Shown here in pieces: positions 1 through 11,100 of a stretch of 64,000 nucleotides of DNA. This DNA comes from Myoxocephalus aenaeus. Lineage: Eukaryota; Chordata; Actinopteri; Perciformes; Cottidae. Under the pieces are notes generated by a model, which ran no database searches, was not told the origin of the DNA, and was given only the letters and a program-made list of their open reading frames with translations. How positions within the stretch are numbered: the stretch's first letter is position 1; each line of letters begins with the position of its first letter. The position numbers and the translations under genes are program-made. The DNA lies in NCBI GenBank assembly GCA_038501785.1, contig JBAMJR010000161.1, positions 4,031,001-4,095,000 of the forward strand. Reading direction: 5' to 3'.

Positions 1-100
1 TTTTCTTTCTCCCGCTACCACCTGTATTGAAATATATACCTCATGGGTTATGTTTTTGCGTGTGTATGTTTCTATATTTATAGATGTTTTATCCCCTCAG

Positions 101-3100
101 GACCTGAAGCCCAGTAACATTGTGGTGAAGTCGGATTGCACTTTAAAGATCTTGGATTTTGGCCTGGCTCGGACAGCCTGCACTAACTTCATGATGACCC
201 CCTACGTGGTGACCAGATACTACCGCGCCCCAGAGGTCATACTGGGCATGAAATATAAGGAGAATGGTAAGGACAGCCACGCACCAGTCTTAAAAAAACT
301 AGTTTTAAAGATCTCTAAAATGAATAAAGCTCCACCAACACTGCTCTGTCCTTTTACAATCATTTTAAAAATCAACAAAGGTAATGTGATAGCTTTATAT
401 GCCAATGTATTATAGTTTTTTACTTTTCTTAACTAGCTCAACTACAAAGTGATACATAAAACATGAAATATCACATAGCGGTAGGATTAGAAACGTGAAG
501 TAGTCGGAAGCCTTGTCAGGCTTTTATTTGGTCTGACCCAACAGGACACTGCTCCAACACAAGTAGTTTTTCCCAGAGCGTAACTATCCTGTTAAAGCAG
601 TCACCATGATAATGTAGCCTGTTCACAGTCTAATTTTATGATGAGACTTGACCTTCAGTGGTTTGTATAATCTGGAGACATAAACAGAGCACACAGACCA
701 TTCAGCTTCAGTGACACTGAGTGAAGATAGAAGTTAAAGGCTGTTTGCCACACGTGCACATTTTAAAGCGAAGCGTCAACTCACACAATGAGAGAGAAAG
801 ACAAACTACATACATCCTACTCTTCACACAGGCAAAGTGATGAAGAGAGCAACAGCTGTGTAAACTGATAAGCAGAGCTGCAGAGGCGAGGAGAAAGACC
901 TGAAAGGCTGCGTCTGGTTTCCAAGCCAGAGAGAAAGAAGAAAGCCAGCCTTAAGATAAATATGATGAAAGCATCTGGCCATGGCACAGCTAGAGGATGG
1001 ACCAAAATACTGCAAGCTCGTGTTCTGCATTTCATCGTTTGTCATTTAAATATAAATCATGGAGCATGTTGTCCATGTGGCAACATCTGACATTTGACTG
1101 TATATTTAGCATTATACTATGTGGTTGATGTTATGTGATCAGTATTTAATATATTTTCTCTGTGTTAATGTTTGCGTGTGTTCTCTGTTCCCAGTGGACA
1201 TATGGTCAGTGGGGTGCATCATGGGAGAGATGGTAAAGGGCGGCGTCATCTTCCAGGGCACCGACCGTATCCTTCACTGCTCTCACCGTCTCTGTCGTTG
1301 TCCCACTTCTTCCACCTTTCTCCATATATCAAATCTCCATAAAACATTAAGTATTTCACTCATTTTGACAATGTTCTTTCCCACTTTCACCCTCGAAACA
1401 TAATCCTATGAATAGGACCATTCAAGATGTCCAGCACACGGTTTCCTGCCCTCTTCGATGATTATTAATCTGTGGAGTTTTTTTCCAGATAGCTATACTC
1501 CTTTTAATTGATAGGGAGAATTAAATTGAAGCAATTAAAATCATTAGCATTTATATTGGCCGTTTCTCTGTTTCTAATGGGTTTGGTCACCTCTACACTC
1601 GCCAGCTCCTTTCAGTGGCACCATCCATTTTAGGCTGAGACTGGATACAGGGCGCAGTGCGATTCCAGGGTAGATTGCTTTCCAGCAGGGGAAGTAATAG
1701 CTTTTTACTGCAGGTGTAAGTCAGGGGGCCCGTTGAATGCTCATATCTTTATTTTTTGTGGTTTTTAAATGTCTTAACCGCCATTGGGTAGATTGTCATG
1801 ACATTTAGTACACACATTAATGTTTCCCCCTGGATGAAATGTAATCACTTTGGTAATCAAAGCACCATCGTCACGTTTCAGTTTGTCCAATACTTTGGTT
1901 GATGACCAAATAACTGCAAAACTAACAACATTCCCATCAACCTCGGCTCTAGTTTGTGTTTTCTGCTAATCAGCAAATGTTAGCAATCAATTGCTAGTGT
2001 TAGCATTAAGCTCAAAGCACCACTTGCTTGCATGATGTTGTCTTGTTTGAATATTTATATGTTATTCATAGAGCTTCAATTTCATATATTTAATATTTGA
2101 TCTAATGCCTTATCAAATATTCCTAATTTGCTGATGCATGTACATGCCCACAATGCAGCTGAGTTCTCCATAACAAGCGTGTTGTCCAGACATCGACCAG
2201 TGGAATAAGGTGATTGAGGTTCTGGGCACTCCCAGTTTGGAGTTCATGAACCGACTGATGGAGACGGTGAGAAACTATGTGATGAACAAGCCGGAGTATC
2301 CTGGCGTCAGCTTTGCCGAGCTTTTCCCCGACTGGGCCTTTCCTTCTGACTCAGAACATGACAAAATAAAGAGTAAGAAATGTGCACACTAAAATACACT
2401 TCTTAACCTTCAAATGCATAGCGTTTTTTCCCCTCCCCTAGGATATATAATTAAGAGGATTGTCAAATTTATCGTTTTAAAATATCTTACCAAGGACACT
2501 GCTCTAACACAAAGGTTGTGGTCAAAGAAGGGCTTTTGTCTGCAGTATATTGATGTAATAAGACTTTTCCCAACAGAATCATAGGCACACAGGGTGAAAA
2601 GTGGATCCCTTATATAACTAGTTCAGAGAATGGCCATGTGGGTCAAACGTTTTTCTGCCCCTGTCTGTGGCATTTAGAGTGAGGAATCACAACATAGAAA
2701 CAAGAGAACAAATCTTGACATTCCCGGAGATGTTACCCAACCCCGCAAGCGGAAGTAATCAGTTTGCATAAAGACAGCTTAAATTAAGTGATGTCATGGG
2801 CCTGTTTCCATAGTAACATTACCCTTCCTCTGTTGCCATCACAGCAGGTCAAGCCCGGGACCTGCTTTCCAAAATGCTGGTCGTTGATCCTGAATGCCGC
2901 ATCTCCGTAGAAGAAGCCCTCAATCACCCGTACATTCACGTGTGGTACGACCCCGGAGAGGCCGACGCGGTGAGGAGACGCTGCAGTGCTGGTTCGCTTT
3001 ATCAGTGCAGAGGCCGACTGTGTGGGACCGTGCTGATTTATGTGTGTCTTTTTGTTTCACAGCCTCCTCCCCAGATTTCAGATAAACAGCTGGAAGAGAG

Positions 3101-3904
3101 AGAGCACTCCATCGAGCAATGGAAAGGTAGGATGCACTGCCCTCTAGGGAAATCTATCAGCAGTGCACTTTAACCTCCGAAGAGGAAACCAAACCCAGCC
3201 TTGTGAAGAATTATGTTTCTTCCATATCTATATGTGGATATATTGTAATCGTGCTGTGCAAATCATTCCGAGTTAAAGCAAACAATCACCATTGTGTGAT
3301 AAAACACTGCCAAATCATTCAACAAACACACGATAGAACAAACTAAGAGCAATTGTTCTGATAGAATGACCACAGATAATCCATCAACTACAAATTCCCA
3401 ATTCAGAATTTCCTGGACCTTTTAACGGTAAATTCTGAGTACACAATGATGCCACTTTATTTTCTGCTTTTCTACAGAACTCATTTATGAAGAGTTGATT
3501 GATTGGGAAGAGAGGAACCAAAATGGACTAATGAAAGAAGACTGTTCAGGTACAAATATGCATACTCTTCATACATTTTCTGCAATATTGGACACCAGAC
3601 CGTTATAAGGAGTGGTGTCAGAGCACAATTAGCTACAACTTAATACTGGTTTCCTTAAATATGTCATAGTGGTCACAGCTGTCCCATGAAAACTTTATAG
3701 GAAATGCTCTGTTACTCTAAATATGACCTAAACTTAGTTTCCCTCCATTGTGTGTGTCATGTGTCAGACGTGGTGTCAGGTTCAGCCTCCCAGTCCTCAT
3801 CAGCCAACGACATCTCGTCCATGTCCACGGAGCACACCGTAGCCTCGGACACAGACAGCAGCAGCATCGACACACTGACGGGACCGCTGGACGACAGTCA
3901 GTGA
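101..3904 (+). CDS. mapk9: JNK-family MAP kinase (JNK2-like), 3' seven coding exons
   Basis: Stress-activated serine/threonine kinase that phosphorylates c-Jun and related factors downstream of MKK4/MKK7. Coding exons: 101-266, 1195-1266, 2190-2372, 2845-2969, 3063-3126, 3478-3549 and 3768-3904 (TGA 3902-3904). All have GT/AG borders and sum to 819 nt, i.e. 272 codons plus stop. The first exon opens at DLKPSN of the catalytic loop, so the N-lobe exons lie upstream of the window. Visible: DFG in KILDFGLAR, the dual-phosphorylation TPY in MMTPYVVTRYYRAPE, WSVGCIMGEM, and LFPDW. The tail with SQSSSANDISSMSTEHTVAS and TGPL resembles mammalian JNK2 more than JNK1 or JNK3 as I recall them. Exon sizes 166/72/183/125/64 fit the conserved JNK structure. 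Oddity: GMKYKEN where mammalian JNKs have GMGYKEN. Synteny with rasgef1c supports MAPK9 orthology. Confidence 0.95.
267..1194. other. mapk9 intron, nothing recognised
   Basis: Intron with donor ATG|gtaagg and acceptor ttcccag. No second alternative JNK exon, RNA gene or clear mobile element was seen. The 20-nt string aggacactgctccaacacaa (543-562) recurs with one mismatch in a later intron near 2,493-2,512, which may be a trace of an old repeat. Confidence 0.5.
1195..1266 (+). CDS. mapk9: mapk9 72-bp exon (JNK alpha/beta alternative-exon position)
   Basis: This 72-bp exon encodes the start of kinase subdomain IX (DIWSVGCIMGEMVKGGVIFQ, then GTD). It corresponds to the exon that in mammalian JNK genes exists as two mutually exclusive copies altering substrate docking. 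The copy seen matches the human JNK2 alpha form (GE-VKG-VIFQGTD) rather than the beta form (AEMVLHKVLFPGRDY). The acceptor is ttcccag at 1194 and the donor gtatcc at 1267. The flanking introns (267-1194 and 1267-2189) show no second exon of this kind on inspection. Confidence 0.85.
1780..2030 (+). repeat. Dispersed teleost repeat in a mapk9 intron
   Basis: The segment contains the phrases 'tgtttccccctggatgaa', 'tttgtccaatactttggt' and 'tgaccaaataactgcaaaac', then 'cattcccatca' and TTAGCA-rich sequence. I recognise these from a very common fish interspersed repeat. The class is not certain. A related stretch, carrying the 'ttggtgaTCCCctgactttt..gcgccac' part, is at 29.15-29.36 kb. Confidence 0.55.
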
Positions 3905-5790
3905 ACACAGTCCATGGCCTCATCTTTCTGCCTGCCTCAGTCCTCCACTCCTATTTACAATATCCAAATATCAATCCACAATCAATTTCCTTTCACTTCT
4001 CCCTCATTTTGTCCCTTTTTATTTCTGTGTTTTTCTTATTTCATCTTCAACGTCAGTGAATAGGTCTATTTTTCTATTTTCTTCCTGTTTATGATCTGGT
4101 GATCTTGTATCTTGTACCTCTACAACATCAAACATTTATTTTGGACTGTTTCCCAGAGGTCAAAGCTGTCTATTGGGTCAAAAGTTTACCTTTTTCTTCT
4201 TAGTGGATATTGTTTACCGTGATCAAGTATATATGATATACAGTATGCATCCATATTCATTTTCAGGTTACCAGGAATAGGTGGGGAATTGTTGATGGTT
4301 CCAGAGGTTATCAAATTAGAGCAGACACTCACTGAAAATAGACCACAGCGTCCAGCCGCTGTCATGCATGCACGCCATACGAACAAAAGCTTAGCATAAG
4401 TCGACGGCACCAATCTGATGTCCATCTGATGATGATCAAACACTCATCCTTTAACTAGCTCACTGTATTACATACAGATCTCCACAGTGGGGCTTTCTGC
4501 ACCATTTTCGTATCAATTGCCTTGAGTGATGTGGATTTTGAGATTTTCCTCCTGACAGCTGGGGGAAGCTGTGGTTGCAGTGTTACATTTACTTTCCGAA
4601 TATAATGTACTGTATGTAAAGATGTCATGATCTGAAACTTATAGTGTCTGTCGACTCTGTCATTGCTAATGGATACAGTGTGCTTGTTTTGTTACGATCA
4701 ACAATTCTGTAGAACTGTATATTGCACCCCCATTGGACATAAGGTACCGACTAACAATGTGTATGTCTAAACAATATCATATTCCTTTAAATTTGAGAGG
4801 CAAAAAGATACATGTAGTATTTATTTTTGTTTTCTTGCTAAATGTTGCACACAATCACATTAAAGCCCGTTAAGAAAATAAACCTCTTGTAAAAGCTCCT
4901 TATCTAAACCATTCCATTAGTACTGGAGCAGTCACAAAATTCACCATGAATCAAACATCATGTAGATAAATAAAGCAGTGAAACACAAATAATGGTGTTC
5001 AACTTGCATGAAGGCATTCAAGATGCCAATAAGATACCGTAGTTCTCGTTATAAAGAGAAATCCGTTCAGGTCCGTTCATTTACTTGCAGTAATGGTTCT
5101 GAAAGCCTGTTTGATGCAGATGTTGTATTGTATTTTTGTGTGCCTTGTGAGCCTTTGTGTGTGTGTCTTATCGAACTGTACTGTGCAGCGCTCTCCTTCA
5201 TTATGTCCTTTGAATCGTCCATAAAGATGGCAGTCGCCCGGTTGTAAGGGCAAAGTCTATGGAGGAAGTCCTCAACAAAAAGCAAACATGTTGTTTAGAA
5301 TGAGGATGTGACTGTGGAGTCCTGAAGGAAAATCTGGACCTTGGAACTCAAGACAGAAACTTAAAGATGAGAGGAATGGACTGTGGAGCTGCTTTTTGCA
5401 GGACTGTTTGCACATTGTGATGGACACGCAGAAATATGACACTATGGAGTCACTGAGGTTTTAAATGTTGCTTTTTTCTTTTTCAAAACATGACCTTATT
5501 CTTTCAGTCATGCCTTAAATGACCTGTGGAGTGGCAACTGCACTCTCACAAATCTTATCAGATAAGGACTGAGCATTACAGTGTTCAAACCTCTTTACCA
5601 TGTTTACCGTGTTAAAAAAAAAAAAAAGGAAGCTCCATTGTATACACTGCATCTCACATTTTAGTTCAGTTTATTTCTCCTTTTATTTTCAGAGATGTCC
5701 TGTGTGACTGCAATGACCACAATATAATCACCTGGCCAACATCTTTTGCCCGTATGTAACTAATAAAGTGGACATCGGTGATAAGTTTTT
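3905..5790 (+). other. mapk9: mapk9 3' UTR
   Basis: About 1.9 kb of A/T-rich sequence follows the mapk9 stop, with no coding exon. Canonical AATAAA hexamers occur at 4877-4882, 4969-4974 and 5762-5767. The last is followed by a T/G-rich stretch (gataagtttttttcggtg) expected of a cleavage/polyadenylation region. An A14 run sits near 5,612. The exact 3' end is inferred, and earlier signals could give shorter UTRs. Confidence 0.6.
5762..5767 (+). promoter_or_regulatory. Candidate polyadenylation signal of mapk9
   Basis: AATAAA with a T/G-rich element 15-40 nt downstream. It is the last canonical hexamer before the convergent gene's stop codon at 6,028, so it is the likeliest distal poly(A) site for mapk9. 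Confidence 0.5.
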
Positions 5791-6027
5791 TTCGGTGAAG
5801 AGTTGTTTTCCATGTTTCTCAGATTCTTAATGAAAAAATAACTGTACACATTACTTAAAATCTTTCCCAAATAGGGAAGGAAATATTCTGCATAGGTTGT
5901 GTCAAACTACTATACATGATCCTAACTAGAGTTTAAAGACGAATCAGTCTTGTGCCTTTTGTCCTTCTCTTTGCACACAGTTCATATCATCACACACACA
6001 CACACACACTTTTCATGTATTCTTCTC

Positions 6028-8115
6028 TCAAAAGCTCTTGACGATGCACTCCGTCTTCTTGGCCTCATTGTTGAGCTCTCCGAAGGTGTCAAAAAACTGC
6101 TCCATCTCCTTCTGCAGAGTTGCATTGCGTAGTTCTGCGGTGGCCCGGGTCCTTTCAGACTCCGCAATCTTAGTCTGGACAGCCTGGTACCAGTGACGCT
6201 GCTGCGTTAGGTTTGTTTTCAACCGAACGACCTCCAACTGCAGCTCTTCGTTTCTTTGCTCTATGCTGATGGTAAAGACGAGAGAAAGACAAGAATATCA
6301 AAGATGTATATAAGGCTGAGAGCTGAAATAGGCGTTTTTATTTTGCTGCTGAGCAGGAGTGGGAGGAGAGATCAGTAATGTATTTGTTGGTTAAGCTGTA
6401 GCATCTATGTTGATTGTTTGGTTTTAGTAGGTTTGATGCCTGATTTAGTTGGAGAAGGCAGAACAGGTGGCTTACAGTATATCTATTTCCTTCCTCTATG
6501 TTAAGCAATTAGAATTGCTGGTTTCCTCTTGTCCATGCCAACCAGTAGTGACCTTACACTGAGACCTGCTCTATCTATATCAGTAATAAATGAGGCATGT
6601 GTTGTGTCTAGGTCAGCAGCATGGCCCCTTAAATTAGCTCTCTTTCCAGTGTCATGAGCTGTTTCTATAGGTCAACCACACAATATGTGCTTTTTAACTA
6701 TGAACTTTCTAAATGTGTGTTTTTGGTATAGAATACGTGGCACATCCAAGTAGTTAACATAAAACACATGTAGATATCCACAGTAGACTGAATGGTACAA
6801 CTGAATGGAAATGAGGACTGAAGGAGTAGTAATCTTGTGCATTTTGGGACATTTTTAAGGAAACTAAAAGCGGTTATCTGTGCGCTATGAACAAAACAGG
6901 ATGTAGGGTGACGCTCGGGGTCAACTGAATGAACGGAAGAGCAGCACAGCTGAGTGGACACACACTGTCTGGGCCTGGGAACATTGTGTCACCCTCCACT
7001 GGAACTACACTACGGCCTGGGAAAATCTCACAGGCAAATCAGTGGACTAAAAGTGACACTGAACCCGACAGCACATTCAATTTAGGATCATTCTTGTGCC
7101 TAATCTTTGTTATGTGATTATGTGTGCTGTGTAGTTACATATGGAAATGGAAGAAAAGAAAAGAAAATGTACATTACCTGAGTATTCGTGCCTCGTACTC
7201 CTCCCTCTGTCTGACTATTTGCTGTTGGAGGCTAGTGAGGAGGCTGCGGAGGGCACTGGCGGAGGGGTCTGCGAGGGGCACAGGAGGCGGCACCCTGGGG
7301 GACCAGGATGGCTGCTCTGGGTGCTGAGCGTGAGCTGGGGGCCACAGAACCTTGCACTCAGTTTGGGATAGTTGAGGGGAACTTGCTGTAACATGTTGTT
7401 GGGGAGGTGACATCTGGAGCAGGAGATGATCCCTCTGCCTAAAGCCACAGGCTCCCGAGTCCAGCTCTGGGTCCTGTTCACGCTTCTTGTCTTTGTCTGG
7501 ATTCTGCTGCTGGATTCTGCTGCTCTTGTCTTCACTCGCTCCCTCGCTGTCCGTCAGTCCCTGGATCGGCTCGGGGGCCCATGCTTGGCACATCTGCCCC
7601 TGCCAGTGCTCCTGGAAGCTTGTTTCCATGTCAAAGACCTCTTGGAGGCTGTCGGGAGTCGCAGCGTCGGGGAGGTTATCATACAGAGAAAGAGCACTCC
7701 TGTGCTCCTCGCTCTGGTTCAGATGAGCTCTGTCCTCGGCTCCCCAGCTATCTTCCCATTCTCCTGCTCTCCCTCCTCCTCTTACTTTGTTTATTATGCA
7801 TGGTCCCATCTCTGCTTCCCAGTGCTGTCGTCCCAGGCCTCCTCTCCAGCTGCAGTAGCTATGATCTGGCCAAGCGCCAGTCCCTCTTCCCCCACCGACC
7901 AGAGTGGGAACCTCATTTACAACTGGGGCCAGACCAGGCAGAGGGCTACAGGGGCCTGGGAGTCTGGTTACAGCAGGGCACACAACCCTGCTCTCCATTT
8001 CCCTTTCCCTAGCCCTCCCTCGCTGGGCAAAAGGTGGGCAGTTGTCGTACAGGGGCTCCGTGGAGCAGGAGCTGGTTGTGGTGGGGGTCTCAGTAGTAAC
8101 ACAGTGCAGCTCCAT
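6028..8115 (-). CDS. Rho GTPase-activating protein, ARHGAP22/24 type, C-terminal coding exons
   Basis: Two minus-strand exons: 8115-7178 and 6265-6028 (TGA at 6028-6030), joined by a gtaatg donor and ccatcag acceptor. They total 1,176 nt, an exact 392 codons. The product ends in a coiled coil that aligns with the ARHGAP24 C-terminus as I recall it: ASALRSLLTSLQQQIVRQRE, then EYEAR and SIEQRN at the exon junction, then LQKEMEQFFDTFGEL near the end. Upstream is low-complexity, Pro/Ser-rich sequence with two LYDN motifs (EPLYDN and SLYDNLPDA), like STYDN in ARHGAP24. In the family an N-terminal PH domain and a RhoGAP domain (inactivating Rac/Cdc42) precede this tail; neither is seen here. The ATG at 8113-8115 has A at -3 and G at +4, with an in-frame TGA at 8119-8121. 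So either it is a true start, or an acceptor lies inside the ORF (e.g. after ccaccacaaccag). The FF-TFGEL ending argues against ARHGAP25. Confidence 0.8.
6266..7177. other. Intron of the ARHGAP22/24-type gene
   Basis: Intron between the two minus-strand exons, with phase 2 borders. No other coding or RNA feature was recognised. Confidence 0.6.
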
Positions 8116-8338
8116 GATTCAACCGGGCACATGTGGGTGCTGAGAGCCTTAGATAGCTGCCTGCCCCACCTCTGTCTGCTGCAACTTGGGATTCAAGTCT
8201 TGGATTTGTAGATTTATGAGCGTGCTACGGAGCCTCCCCTGTGCTGATGCGACGTGGGGAGAGGAAGGTGCATGAGCCCTCCTCCCCTTTGACTGGCTGT
8301 GCCCTTGAAGCTGCTGCCTAATGGCAGACAGGTTGTAG

Positions 8339-8342
<4 letters not shown>

Positions 8343-8409
<67 letters not shown>
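8343..8409. repeat. (TG)n microsatellite
   Basis: Uninterrupted TG dinucleotide tract of 67 bp, about 230 bp upstream (in gene sense) of the ARHGAP-type exon. Confidence 0.98.
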
Positions 8410-8410
<1 letters not shown>

Positions 8411-10582
8411 TTTAAGCAGGACTGACATCAGCTGTTACTTTAGCAGAGCTTCTGAGGGAGGGACCAGGGTGTAATATAGTCTGGCTCATTCCTAAAGACA
8501 GTCCCACATAACTGGAACCACAGAAATAGATGGTGTCCATGGGCACAACGTGTAAAGCACACACAATTAACCCCATAATCTGCACTCAATATTTGTCGAA
8601 AAACACATGCAAACGTTAAAGACTGGATATAACATTTTAACTTTTAAAGAAATTCTTCAGGGATTACTCTTGACTTTTACTGGGTACTGCTTCAATGGGA
8701 CTTTTACCTTCGCTGGCTCATTGATTCTCCTTCTCTGTGTAATGCACTGTGTCTGCATTAACACTGTAGGAGGCGTTATTGCAGCGCTAACAGCCAAGTT
8801 GCTACTGTTGACAGAGTTCAGCCCACAGAATCTGCTACACTGCATTTATCACTTATCTTTGAGAGCCGCTCTGCACTTAACCAGAGAAATGCTGTCGGCA
8901 ACGGGACCAGGTGACAAATCATATTGTGTCATCGTGGAGGTTGCAGATTTAACCCGCATTGTATGGCAAAGAGGAAAGTCTCATGTTTTTGTGTATTTTT
9001 CAGGGCTGCAAGTGAAGGACATATATGGATGAAAGGAGGAATCTGCAGAAGAGAGAGGAGACATAACAGAGGGACACTCACTAATCATCACTGGTGTCAT
9101 CACTGGTTCTTAATACCACAAGGTGGAGCTATAGACAACATTATGAAAAGCCTCTCCCATAAATGGGCGTGTACCTTGAATCACTGGAGATATTTTGAAG
9201 GCAAGGATGATGATTCAGAGCTATACTATTCCCATAAATATGATTCAATGTGGGCCTCAAATGTAACTTTAAGAGAACATGGTAGTCATTGTGTCTGTCT
9301 GCTATGCATTATTTAGCATGTTGATGTTTTATACATTTAGTTTTTATCTCAATGTTTCCTTTTTTTGTGCATGTTTGAGTTGTTGAGTTAGTTGTTTTTT
9401 TAGCCTGAGGTGACACTTATTGATTAAACAGCCCAGTGAAGAACTCGCTCATCAGTGTGATGCAACGGTGGAACTATCAAAGCCACTTCCTCTTGATCAG
9501 AGGGAACATCTATACTGCACTTGTATAGTGGCGTCTTTCAAACAGTTGTTTAGCCACATGTGCTGCTATGAGTGCTTCATTTTTAAAGTGTTGATTTACT
9601 CAAACATTACTGAGAGCAGTGGGCCATGCTTCACAAATCAAGGGTGCGCTTGCAAACTTCATTTCTGCATGTGCAGATTAGACAGTCAGTAGTCCGTCAA
9701 TGCTGATAAAGCTCCACTCTTATCTGCCCTATGTAAATCACCCTGCATCCTTCAAGGCTGCACCGACCAAGGAGGAATAACTATCTGTTTGTCCACGTAC
9801 ATTGCAGGATTTAAATGTGGGCAGAGTCTCCTCCTTGTGCCGTCCTGAATTGATACAGGAAGATCTGGAATATGAGAAAAGTGCTGTAGCGCTCAAGGTG
9901 AGACCCTGAGGTGTCTCTTCTTAGACAACAGGGGCTTGCATCTTTAAGACAGCAACCAGCTGGAATACCACACACATGCTTTAATCTCGTGCATGTCCCG
10001 CTGAGGCTTTGCCCTGACCTCGTCTGTCATTGACTATACGATGGAGGACCCCTCCGTCTTTACCCCCTCGCCCTGAACCCTGTGACTTATCCCAGCTGGA
10101 TCGGCCCCACGCAGAAGTTAAGTTTCCTCTAAGACCCCTTATCTCCCCGACCCTCCCTTCTCATTCGTCCTTCTCTACTTCCTGTACAAGTGCGTAGTTG
10201 TTTGTAGCCATGACGACAGAATCCATGGCAACACAGATCCCCATGGTTCTAAATAATAAAGGTGGATGGATAAAGTAGTGTGGGGGAGAGTAATTGAGGA
10301 GGGCCCTTTTAACGAGAGGCAGGGTCTGCTTAACAGGCGAAGTTTCCAAGGACAACACACATAATCAATGGCTATACAACTAAACCAAGCCAGGGAAAGG
10401 TGTGGCTGTGGATGTTGGGCAGAGGAGTGACGAGGAGACGAGCAGATAGGCAGCGATGCACCGTCAATGAGAGAAAAGAAAAATACAACAGGCAGAGTGT
10501 GTCTGTAATGCGATGGGGTATTCCTGCATGCAGGTGTGTTTTGGAGAGATTAGCATCCCTGCCTCTCTTTCCACTGATCCCC

Positions 10583-10588
<6 letters not shown>
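8410..10588. other. Noncoding interval, nothing firmly recognised
   Basis: An open frame at 8,607-9,032 (+, 141 codons, hydrophobic) has no recognisable domain, no coding-like composition and no splice context, so I do not call it a gene. Minus-strand exons for the missing PH/RhoGAP domains were looked for here without success. Confidence 0.5.

Positions 10589-10651
<63 letters not shown>
10589..10651. repeat. (TG)n microsatellite
   Basis: Pure TG tract of about 63 bp followed by tctgtgtg. Confidence 0.97.
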
Positions 10652-10652
<1 letters not shown>

Positions 10653-10849
10653 TGTGTGCTTTAAAGCTGCAGTGCTACCTGAGCAGATTATATTCCGCCT
10701 CTTTACTGTTTTATTAAAACAACCATGGTTTCCTATTCAGTCGGCTCAGAAGCTCTCACTGAAGGAAACAAAGCCAAACGCCACAGGACTTTAATAACGC
10801 TATAAGTGGCTTTTATTCAGTTTTCTTTATTCCAATATTTTCAGCTTCA

Positions 10850-11100
10850 CTGACTATTATGTGGAAGGTTATTGTACTTTACTTGGACATTTCCATTCTA
10901 CTCTACTTTGTAATCTTTTCCACTACATTTCAGAGGGGAAAACTTACTTTGTTATATCCAACACTGAGAGGCTATTTAGTATTATGCACACTTTTACTAT
11001 TGATAAAAAAATGTTTTGCTAATAGTGGAGTACAATTTTAAATGTAGTTTTATAGTGTGGTATTGCTACTTTTACATTGTGATCTGATAAATGATTTGGA
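10850..11100 (+). repeat. Degenerate teleost interspersed repeat ('acttttac' family)
   Basis: It carries 'ctactttgtaatcttttc', 'cactacatttcagagggg' and 'gtggtattgctacttttac', phrases I recognise from a widespread fish repeat. The same family is seen at 29.6-29.9 kb (+) and 33.07-33.22 kb (-). Class uncertain; probably a nonautonomous element. Confidence 0.5.

Noticed and set aside
543..2512. 20-nt string shared (19 of 20) between two mapk9 introns
   Set aside because: Similarity does not extend on either side; compatible with chance or an untraceable old repeat.
7426..8211. 261-codon plus-strand ORF
   Set aside because: It is the antisense shadow of the ARHGAP-type exon, whose minus frame carries the family motifs.
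8607..9032. 141-codon plus-strand ORF, hydrophobic
   Set aside because: No recognisable domain, no splice or promoter context, ordinary composition; probably chance.
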